DNA of 22,588 nt from IMG/VR virus record IMGVR_UViG_3300047357_000958, positions 1-22,588 of that record. One strand, written 5' to 3'. The position numbers and the translations under genes were made by a program. Below, in pieces: positions 9,301 through 19,500 of this stretch. Source of the stretch: a virus. The notes beneath the pieces are model-generated. The model ran no database searches. It saw nothing but the letters and a program-made list of their open reading frames with translations, and was not told the DNA's origin. Positions within the stretch are counted from its first letter, which is position 1. Every line of letters begins with the position of its first letter.

Positions 9301-10557
9301 CAATACAACGACTTAGATGACAATAATCATCTATACGCATCAGATTCTGTAGGTGTTAGTAGAGATAAAATTACTGTAAGTTATCTAAACAGTAGAGAAA
9401 AATTAGAAAACAATATTGAATGGGACATTATAGGCCCATATCAATATGAAGATGGATACACTGATCCTAGTAAAGTAAAAATTGCACCTGTAGACACAGA
9501 CGGTGATTTAGTACCAGATAGACCGCAACAGTATGATGAATTTGTAGGACAAAATGATTTAGTTATATACGAAAAAGTTACAGACTTCGATGGTTACGAA
9601 TACGACAGGCCAGTATCAGGTGGTATAGTAGATTATAGATCAGAAACAACATTAGACACAACTCAATCAGAAACATTGTCAGCAGGAAGTTTTGCAAACC
9701 CAATAGATATTGCTAGTATTAATTGGCTTATTGTAGATACACTTTCAGTTGCAGAACTATTAGAAAATGTTATAGGAAAATATAAAGACATATTAGTATA
9801 TGTTGTAGACGAAAACAATGTTTACAAATGTGCAGAAAGTACTACAACACCAGGTACAATAAGTTTGCTTTTAGTAAATAAAGATTATTTTGTAAGAAAC
9901 GGTAGAGCAGAAACACAAAATACTCTAGAATCAAATCCAGTACCAGTTGTAATGAAATGGGATCATAGAGCACCAAACGATGTAAGAATAGATCCTAGTA
10001 TTAGTAATGTTGTAGAAATGCTTGTATTAACAAATAACTACTACTCACAAATTTTAAAATATACAAATGTAGCAGGAACAGAATTTCCATTAGCACCGAC
10101 AAATGAAGAACTATCAAATGAGTTTTTATCGTTAGATCAATTTAAGAGTGCAAGTGATGTTATTGTTTATAAAAGTGCAGAATTCAAAAGATTGTTTGGA
10201 ACAGATGCTGACACAAGTTTACAAGCAAAATTTAGAATTGTAAAAATACCAGGTTCAAGTTTAAGTGATAATGAGATTAAATCTAGAGTTATACAAACAT
10301 TCAATCAGTATTTTAATATTAATAATTGGGAATTTGGTGAAACTTTTTACTTTACTGAACTAGCAAGTTATGTTCATCAGCAACTAGGTAATACTATAGG
10401 AAGTATAGTAATTTTACCAAAAAATACAGCAGGCAGTTTTGGTGATTTATTCCAAGTAAAATCTGAACCTTACGAGTTGTTTTTAAGTACAGCAACAGTT
10501 AATGACATAGAAATAGTAGAAAAAATTAGTTCACAAACATTAAGGGCTGACAAATAG
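6313..10557 (+). CDS. gp6: Baseplate wedge protein gp6, enlarged (1414 aa)
   Basis: gp6 dimers build the inner ring of the T4 baseplate. Residues about 1-130 show the gp6/baseplate-J-type N-terminal pattern (FPENFNDYIESSEFIAIIE, then IAFRMDINTRENFLETAERR and ARMLGYNPKRN). Residues about 417-450 give another family mark (IKARAPQTFYTQNRMVSAQDYN). The C-terminal end, about 1236-1380, has KFRIVKIPGSSLSDNEIKS and NNWEFGETFYFTELASYVHQ, the conserved gp6 tail. T4 gp6 has 660 residues; the extra length lies mainly between about 480 and 1200. Inside that insert are two acidic loops that look calcium-binding (residues 571-582 and 1061-1069). The start ATG has GGAG 8 nt upstream and lies 3 nt after gp25. 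The stop TAG shares its G with the GTG start of the next gene. No frameshift is seen. Confidence 0.9.
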   Translation: MAIVNRQNNLFAAEDWKVAYKAYSQVDFQAYDFDSIKTSLVNYIKTNFPENFNDYIESSEFIAIIELLSFLSQSIAFRMDINTRENFLETAERRDSVFKLARMLGYNPKRNVAASGLMKLVSVKTSEPLTDSQNNSLNNTTVFWDDANNPDSYEQFITILNAGMSSTNRFTAPIKTGSVSGVPTEMYQINTTIGSPIAYSFTINSNGTSRPYEIVNGNFSDNGYFYEVSPDPLAPFNFFYRNDGLGLASDNTGFFLMFKQGTLQFQDFNFTSPTENRIQDIAVNGINETDVFVQEVSTGGTVLNQWAKIPNTVGQTLNYNSKSLNTRNLYAIENLNNDGVRLKFPDGNFGNIPTGIYRAWYRTSAGDRFSIQPDDARNLSISVPYTNGAGDDYLLTLGFELKSSVNNSLPAESIENIKARAPQTFYTQNRMVSAQDYNVFPLSQSSNILKLRATNKTHAGHSRYIDINDPTGTFQSVKTYTEDGVIAQKDAFLNKSLIVNENNSASTVVRNILPTYFKEQNLNNFMYNKVRQTYQAIRPAVLNTTGLVISWKPLPVKAKNKTGYMLQTVYDTDGSGAIDRSDVVVNNNPSFSGLQVFQENNFVKFVNPDIPSEYKWVRIIDVQNNGALASGLSTSVGPWSLSADVNEDWRAYEVITTLRKTFTPSEEQALVSQINDKKSFGLGFNIETNEFYIITNSNLPALDRDTDNTTTSTYGIQNIGNAEDNSWLLKFDYTPIDNTSWRYNITIRGIEYIAESKNNLRFYNVNSVKVTDSTTKATRDKIVLNTLNYKPSNDEEFWWSDKPNVVTKVADGIGDSWQSQENNAFYEPNGVNPMIPIKSRDAKWSDIRIKWQSNFGILSDDISNPGDLASIISKDRFVDEAIVELNTFFDDPQGNALTPNVTISNFSGAVSKLPINFQIEFSNTTFGTNILTGSEGNITYKQLNPDTNIVEIYHGNNLQVGGNVYSYGATGAVYNASAIGSVVLVDANATAGTGTIQYNDLDDNNHLYASDSVGVSRDKITVSYLNSREKLENNIEWDIIGPYQYEDGYTDPSKVKIAPVDTDGDLVPDRPQQYDEFVGQNDLVIYEKVTDFDGYEYDRPVSGGIVDYRSETTLDTTQSETLSAGSFANPIDIASINWLIVDTLSVAELLENVIGKYKDILVYVVDENNVYKCAESTTTPGTISLLLVNKDYFVRNGRAETQNTLESNPVPVVMKWDHRAPNDVRIDPSISNVVEMLVLTNNYYSQILKYTNVAGTEFPLAPTNEELSNEFLSLDQFKSASDVIVYKSAEFKRLFGTDADTSLQAKFRIVKIPGSSLSDNEIKSRVIQTFNQYFNINNWEFGETFYFTELASYVHQQLGNTIGSIVILPKNTAGSFGDLFQVKSEPYELFLSTATVNDIEIVEKISSQTLRADK
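8023..8058 (+). other. EF-hand/dockerin-like calcium loop in gp6
   Basis: Residues 571-582 read DTDGSGAIDRSD. Asp, Asp, Ser, Gly, Ile and Asp occupy positions 1, 3, 5, 6, 8 and 12, as in dockerin and EF-hand calcium loops. This is visible directly; calcium binding is inference. Confidence 0.55.
9493..9519 (+). other. Thrombospondin-3-like acidic loop in gp6
   Basis: Residues 1061-1069 read DTDGDLVPD, the D-x-D-G-D-x-x-P-D spacing of thrombospondin type 3 and related calcium loops. A second acidic run with DFDGYEYD follows shortly downstream. Confidence 0.5.
10542..10546 (+). promoter_or_regulatory. Ribosome binding site for the giant gene (supports the GTG start)
   Basis: AAGGG lies 10 nt before the GTG at 10557. 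An in-frame TGA at 10548-10550 closes the frame just upstream, and no ATG precedes the conserved-looking N-terminus, so GTG is the only reasonable start. The start overlaps the gp6 stop as TAGTG. Confidence 0.6.
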
Positions 10558-13500
10558 TGGCAGATAAAATTTATACACAATTACCTAATGTACACCAAAC
10601 AAGTGCAATAAAAAACTTCTTTGAAAGTACAGTAGAGCAATTATATTCAAAAGCAAATGTTGTAAATATATCTGGTTTTGTAGGTTCTAAAACATCTGAA
10701 GATCATAATGTAAATGGTGCATTTATATCTGAACCATCAGTAGAAAGATCCTACTATAGTTTAGCACCCACAGTTAATACTATCAACTTAACCACAGGTG
10801 AAAGTGAAAACTTTTTGTTCTACGATGAACTAATTAGTATTTTCAATACATTTGGTATTGACACTAAAAATCATAATAAATTTTTTAATAGTAATTTTCA
10901 AACATTTTTACCGCCTATCGATGTAGACAAATTTGTAAACTATCAAGAATATTTTTGGGATCCTACTGTACAAGCAAATATTAGTAGCATATCACAGGCA
11001 AATCCTTGTATAGTTACAACTAGCACTAGTCACGGTTTTGTAACAGGGACCAAAGTAAGTATATCAGATGTAAGCGGAATGACTGAAATTAATAACAGTT
11101 CATTTTTTGTTAGAGTACTTACAGATACCTCAGTTGAATTATATACCGATAATGACTTAAGACTTACTGCAAATACACAGGGATATAGTTCCTTTACAAG
11201 TGGCGGTAGTATAGAACATAAAGGCGGACCAGATATTATTACCATTAATGGGTCTGCTAGTAATCCAATAGATATTGATAATGATATTATAGGTAAAACA
11301 TCTTACACAGACCCTAATAGTAGCACAAAATTTGCAAATGGTCAAGTAATTAAATTTAACGGCGACTATGTTATACCTCAAAATAAAATAGATATAGAAT
11401 ATATAGTTGAAGGTGTAGGCGACAGTATTCAATTAGTTAAGAAAAACTTAAATTTTGGTAATTTGTTTAATCCAAATCTTACTACAAAAAATTATTATAC
11501 AATTGGCAGAGGTGCTGGAAACGAAAATATTTGGAGTAGATTAAACTTTTGGTATCATGAAAGTTTATATACAAGCAATGCACCTGTAAGTTCTGCTAGA
11601 GCAGTAAGGCCTATCTTAGAATATGATAAGAATCTAGAGATGTATAATCACGGCACAACATCTAGAGGCAACGTAGATATTAATGCAGGTAACTTAAAAT
11701 TTGAAAATGTAAACGGCTCACCAGAAGAACAGTCTATAGATGGTGTAAATCTTACTAACGGCACAACAATTATTTTTCCAAAAGATAATATAGATATTGC
11801 AAAACATGTTTATAATGTAAGCATTTCAGCAAATGTAATTAATTTAAGTGTAGCAACAGATCCTGTAACATCTGCAAACTTTACATTAGCCAGTAATGAT
11901 ACAGTAACAGTTGTTTCAGGAACAGCACATAAAGGTAAAGATTTTTATCTTACATCAACTGAACTTACTGAAGCACAGAATAAATCTACTGCAAATCAGG
12001 CTCCGTTATTCAAACTGTATAACGATGAACTAAAATATTTAGGCAATGAATCACTTTATCCTTTAAATAATTTTACTGGTAGCAAAATTTTTGCACACAA
12101 ATTAGGCACAGGAACTAACGATGCAGAATACGGATTTCCTATAAGTTTTAAACCTTTTAAAAGTTCTAGTGAAGTAGAATACGAAAACTTTATAGATACT
12201 GTACGATATAGTTATACAGCAATTGGTTCTACAACAGAAACAAATCAAAATGGTTATTATTACTACAAAATTTTAAAATCTACACCAGAGTATCACACTT
12301 ATCTAAAAAATGCTTCTAATAAAAACAAGCAAAGAATTATAACAAAATTTGAATTGTCTATTTTTGATATAGATGAGAGCAAAACAAAATTTTATATAGG
12401 GTGTATTCCTAATGTAGATACAAACAACACTTCAGGATACGACATCGAAGTATTAGTAAACGGTAAGAAACGAGAAGATTTTACTTACAGTGATACTGGT
12501 TATATAACGTTTACATCTTTTAATTTTGTAGTCAATGACTTAATTGATATTAGTGTGTTAAGTGATAGTGGATTATTATCAAATGACTCCATATCAAAAT
12601 ACGAACTACCATTAAGTTGGAGAGGTAATCCTTTTAACAATGATGTTACTACTATTGCAGAACCTGAATATTTGCCACATTTTAAATCATATATCCAAGA
12701 TCAAAAAAACTTTACAGGCAATGTACTAAGTTCAAATAATTTTGCAAATTTAGAAAAAGATCCATCTAAAGCAGATCAGATTATACAAGCAACACAAGAC
12801 ACTATTTTAGGTGCATTTTTATTAGACGATCAAGAACATAATCTTGTAGATGCATTGAGATTTAATAATAGAGAATTTACAAGATACAAACGTAGATTTA
12901 AAAAAGAACTTACTAACTATTTCAATGTTACTGACGTAACAGAGTTATCAAACGAATTTATACTAGAAAAAGTATTAAGAAGTTTAATCAGTTATAGTGT
13001 AGGTAAAAAGGTATTTAACCAAACATATATTTTACCGTTTGGAGATAATTACACAGAAGAAAAATTCAGTATTTCATCTTTAGATCAAGTTTCTTTTACT
13101 CTAACAAACTATGCAGATTTAGATAAAATTGAAAACAGTTTATTAATATATCTAGATGACAGCAATAACAACAGAACATTACTTGAAGTAGATACAGATT
13201 ATACTATCACATCTTTTAACCCAATTACTGTAACATTGTCTGCAACGTCTGGTTATTCTATAGGCAACACAGTTATATCTAAATTATATAATCAAGATAG
13301 AGATAGTGCCCAATGTCCGCCTACACCAAGTACAATGGGATTATATCCATTATATACTCCTACTATAGAAGTAGATAGCAGTTTCCAAACTGATCAAAGT
13401 TTACTAGTTGGTCATGACGGAAGTAAAACATCTTTATATAATGATAGACGAGATGATATTTTACTTGAATTTGAAAAAAGAATTTATAACTCTGCAAAAG

Positions 13501-16500
13501 CAGAATTTAGAGAAAATAATAGTTTAGCAGATCTAAATGTTGCAGTTGTTAAACCAGGAGCATTTAGAAATACATTCTATAGTCAAAACGACTGGAACGA
13601 TTTATTAAATCTAAATTATGCAAACTGGGTGTCATCTAATAACCTTGATGCAGTAACTAACGAATTTTTTGATGCTGATGATTCTTGGACATGGAATTAC
13701 AGAGGCGACTCAGACTTGCCGGGGCACTGGAGAGGCTGGTATGAATACTATTACGATACAGTAAGACCTCATACACACCCTTGGGAAATGCTTGGATTTA
13801 CAGAAATACCAAGTTGGTGGATTAACCAGTATGGCTCTGATTATAGTTTATCTAATACATCTCTTTGGCACGATTTAGAACATGGTATTATTAGACGTGG
13901 CACTAGAGAAAACTTTACCAATTTATTATATTTAGAAAGCAATTTTAATCCGTTTAGAAGAAAAGGACTTAAAAATTATTATCCAATAGATAGTAACGGA
14001 GCATTAAGATCTCCGTATGATATTACGTCAACGCAGACTACAACAAGAACAGTATCTTACACTAATGCTAGTGCAAATACATCAGCAGGTTATGTAACAA
14101 CTAGTTTCTTAGAAACAGACGGTAGCAATGTAAACTTTGATGCATATAATGTATACATTACTAGTAATAATATATCTAATTATGCTACAAATAAAATTGA
14201 TAAATCATCAGATTTATATCCAATAGCACAAAAAGAATTAACGTATAACGTAGTAAGAGCGGATCTAACAACAGGTGTAGCGGCTAACAGTACTGTACTA
14301 CCAAGTAACGCAATAGGTGTACTTACAAACGGTCTACCGTTATACAATCCAAAAAGTAGTACGTCATACAATGACGAAGATGTATGGCATTATGATATTG
14401 GATACCAAAATAAATCAAACAGAGCGGCAGGCATTATATCAAGTACAAATGCAGATGGCATAATAGTATCACATGTTATTACAGAAGATATGTCGAATAC
14501 AACTGCTTGGGGTAATAGCACAACACACTCTGGTATTGTTGGCTGGGCATTTGACGGATTACCGATTTATGGCCCATATGGATATACTGATCCTTCAAAC
14601 ACATCAAGTGGAATTACAAATATTAAAAGTGCATTTGTACTCAAATCTACAAATAGAGCAAGTGGACCTGGCGGAAAGCATACTGGAGTTTTTGTAGAAG
14701 ACTACGAATTAGGAAGTGGAAATGTAGCGGATGGTTATGCTGATAAATGGAATCATAGAACAGGTTTAACTCCAGACTCGCCAAATGTACAAATTGATTA
14801 TTATGTTGTAACAATAGACGATGACGGTGAACCTATGTTCCCTTACGCAGTAGGTGGTGGCACAGAAGTTTTTGAATCATCAAATCTTTCTTTTGCAAGT
14901 ACATATTTTAAAATTGCATATGATGTAACTAATAATTCCAACAATCAAGGATACACGGTTCCTACAAGCGAAGTTGCTATTTCCAGTACAGAAGTAATCA
15001 CAAAAACATTTACTCCTGCTAGAAACTCTACATGGAGAATCGGTGACGGAGCATCAGTTGAAAATGCCTGGAAATATTCAGAAGAATATCCATTTGCAGT
15101 TACAGAAGGATTGTTATTAGCAAGGCCAGGATTATTTGCTACTTTGTTCAGTGACCCAATAAAACTTTATAATCCTACAGCAAATAAAAAACAATATCTT
15201 AGTACAGTAACACGAAGAAAATGGGATTTCAGAGATACTAATGATTTTGCTATTCATGGCGATATAAACGATAATGGCGAAATGATTACAAACATTGGTT
15301 ATACCCAATTTATTAATAGTTGGCTAAAATTCCAAGGATTAGACGTAAACAATTTTGCAGATAAATTAAGAACAATAAATTTAAAATTAGGACATAGGCT
15401 TGCAGGTTATGTAGACAAAGATACAATGATTCTAAGTTTAGATCAATACAGTACAACTGGTAGTAGTACAAACTTAATTATACCAGAAGAAAATATTACT
15501 GTAAATGTTCACAAGTCACCGTTTAAAACAAGAAATTCTTATAGTGGTGTAATAATAGAAAAATCTACTAACGGATATAAAATTAGAGGGTATGACAAAA
15601 CAACTGGGTATTTTGAATACTTACCAGGCGATACTCGATATGAAAAACAAAATGTATCAGCAGGTGGTACACCTGTTGATTATATCAGTTACACTGATAA
15701 TACTTCATATGACGAACAAGTATATGTAGAATATAACGATACATTCTATGTTTCTAAATCAACAGTTCCGAGTTCAGAAAATTTCAATCCTATATATTGG
15801 ACAAGTTTAAGTGCTTTACCTTTAGAAAATGCCGCTACAGGTGTTTACTATCAAAGAGATACAGGTGTTATTACTAGAGCATACTACGAAACAGAATATT
15901 CAGATATCCAAGATGTATTTGATATACTTGCTGGTATAGGTAGATATCAAACTAGTTTAGGATTTGACTTTGGCGAATACGATGCTGATATAGGTGATGT
16001 AAGAAACTGGGTGTATTCAGCAAAACAATTTTTATTCTGGACTACAGGAAGTTGGCAAATAGGTAATACAATAGAGTTATCACCATTAGCAACTAAAGTA
16101 ATGTTCGAGGCACCATTAGGCTTCGTAGCACAAATAAACAAGATAGATAGAAATCAATTTAGTATCATGGATAGGCAAGGTGTTGCTATTGATCCTAAGG
16201 CATGCGATATAATCAGAGAAAATAATATATTAACTGTTAGTCCACCGGCTGATATCGAAATTTATAGTATTACATTATATACAGCAGAAATAGAACATGC
16301 CATGGTGCTTGATAATACAACTGTATTTGCTGACACAATTTACGATCCTTTTGTAAATCAAAAACAAAATAGAATTAAGATTAAAGCAACCAAAACTGCT
16401 AACTGGAACGGTAGATTTTTAAGTGAAGGTTTTATTATAGATGGTGACGAACTTAAACCTAATTTAGACAACCTAGCAGAAACAATGGGCAAATACCATG

Positions 16501-19500
16501 AAGTTGGTTTTGTTCCTGTTGAAAAACAAGTTTACGAAACAGCAAGAAGTTTATATGGCTACAAAGAAAGAGATTTCTTAAATGAGTTAGATATTACTGA
16601 TGATCAACAATTTGAATTCTACAGAGGTATGATTCAAAATAAAGGAACAAATACAAGTCTTAGTAGAATAGGAAGAAGTAGTTCAATTGTTCAAGGTGAA
16701 ATGCAAGTTTACGATGAGTGGGCAATTAAGGTAGGTGATTTTGGAGACCTTAACAACGATCAAACAGTAGAATTAAAATTAGAGAAAAAAGACGTAGTAC
16801 AAGATCCACAATTAATCACATTATCATTTCCAGAAGATACTACAGGAATTATAGATAGAATTGATGTACTATCAAACACAACTGTTTATTACGAAACACC
16901 AAATATTAATATAGGTGCACCTAGCAGTGGAACTCAAGCAACAGGCACAGTATTATTAAATAGCGATAAAAAGTTAAGTTCTATAAATTTAATAAACCAA
17001 GGTACAGGATATGCTACTGCACCTAGTGTAAAATTAGAAGCAAGTAATACATCTATTATACTTAAAGGTAATACTGCTACATCTTCAAGTGCAATAACTA
17101 CTGTAAATGAATATGGAATTGTAGATGGGAATATAACATATGATTACATATGGCCGGCTGGCGTATATGTTGATACAACAACGGCTACACCTAGTAATGC
17201 TAATAGTTCTACTCAAATAGTGAGTATATCAGCAAATAGTAGTTTACGATTAGCCAATGTACAATTCACATCAGATAATAGTGCAATAGATAGCATATAT
17301 TATAATGCTAATACATCAGCAGTAAGTTTTACAGAAGGATTTTTTAATCAATATGGTAGTAGTGTAGGTGTTGCAGTTGTTCGTGTAGATCCTACAATTA
17401 GTGCTAATACAACTAATTTATCAGGTCTAAGCAACTTAATTATTACAGATAATTTAAGCGGTGATTCCGCAACAATAGATTTAAGTAGCATTTCAGATGT
17501 AAATGATATAGTAACAGCAATTAATACTAACGGCAATATAAATGCGTCTGTATCAGCAAACGAAATCACAAGCACAATAAACTTGAATCCATCAGCAAAT
17601 GTTCAGTATGATGCCAACACCAAAGCATATACAGGTGAACCGTCTAATGTATCAATAGTTTCAACATTATCTATTTCAGGTAGCGATTTCACATTAGCAG
17701 ATGATGACTCTAATACAACTTTAGGAAAATTATTATTGTCAAGTGGTAGATATCAACCTAGAAGAAGATACGGGTTTATTGTTGCAGATAATATAAATGA
17801 TACAACATTAAGCAATTTAGATTACGCAAATGTAATGCAAGTGTCTATAGAAGGCACAGCAATAGATTCTACCAAGTATACACTAGACCCAGGTGATAGA
17901 TGGTCTATTACTAATACTAGTGGTAAACTAACATCGGGTAGTATTGCATTTGATTTAGACACAGGAATTGTAAATAGTTCAAATACTTTTGTTACTGAAA
18001 ATATTGCAAATATAGAAGGCATATACGAGTTCATAGATGTTTATGTAGACAATGTTAAATTAGAAAACAATGTAGATGTTAGAGTATTTGAAGTACCAAA
18101 TGTTAGTGCAATATCATTCCCAGATGTATCCAAATTACCAAACGAAGGATTAGAAACAACATCTGTAATATCTATTGTAGAAAAAGCAACTATTGATTTA
18201 GATGCCACAACTGTTACAAACGACATACCAGGAAACACATTAAGAATTATTGCATACACAGAAGATGATTTAAGTTTAAAATTAGGCTTACAAAGAAGTT
18301 ATGATATAACTCCTGATGCAAGTGACGATGAAGTAATATTAATAGATATAGATGATACAGATAGATTCCTTAAAAAACCTCTAGGAGTTAGAGATTATAA
18401 ATTATGGGCAAACACATCTAATGTAACAAGTTACGGTATTACAGATAGCAAATTTAATCCACTCCCAAATAGCGGATATATAAATTCTAACAATGTAGAT
18501 TTCCAAGCATTTGATGTTCCTAGTATTTCAAATTTATTTGACGGTGATGTAATATACAAACCAGAAACAAACGATTTAATACATGTTGCTAAAAGCGAAA
18601 ACGATGACTGGAATGTTTATAAATTATCAAAAGCAAATACTACATTATCTTTTATAGAACAAGCAGGTGGCGATGCAACAACGTATCTGTACTCAAAAGG
18701 TAAAAGTTTATTTGATTACTTAGATGCTAATTTAATTGGCGGTAATGATAACGGCAGATATCTAGATTACCATTTAGTACTTAAAGATACAGACTTAGTA
18801 GATCAGTTTGTAATTTGGACTAACGAAGAAGTAGTTGATAGAAAACATGTAAGCATATCAGACTTTGGTGGCGTAAACATGCTAGAAGCAAACATTTCTA
18901 GTTTAGGTCCAATTACTAGTGCAAATGCAAATTCTACATATAGTAATTCAATTTATGGTATAAGTTCTTTTAGTCCAGCAAGTAGTGGTTATACAAGTGC
19001 AAGTGCTATACTTATAGGCAATAATACTGTACAAATAAATTCACAAACTTATAATTTAGAAGACGGTGATACTGTAGAATTTTATGCTGTAGATAATACA
19101 GATACATTATATTCGACGTCAAATATACAATATGTTCATGCAAATGTTACAACAAGTGTTAGCAGTAGTTCTAATGTAATAACATTTCCTAGTCCTCCTG
19201 CAGGAGTAGACGCAGATAACTTAATTTATTTTAGTACATATAATAATGATGTAGGCGCACCAATAGACCTACACTCAGAAGAAGAAAGTTTATATCTTGC
19301 AGATGCTAATAGCACACTATCATATGTGAATGAATCTAATGTTGTTATACCATCAGGTTCTCTTCCTTTACTAGGAGCAACTGCTAATAGTGTTACACTA
19401 TCAACTATTGTAAATAATCAAATAAAGATTACTGTAAATACAACAGGTATAGAAGAAGGTGATACAATACGTTTAGTTGCATCTAATGTAGAATTTCATG

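Noticed and set aside
14473-14697. 74-codon plus-strand open frame in the YHYH region
   Set aside because: It is an alternate frame of the giant gene across the conserved YHYH motif; the real frame is clear.
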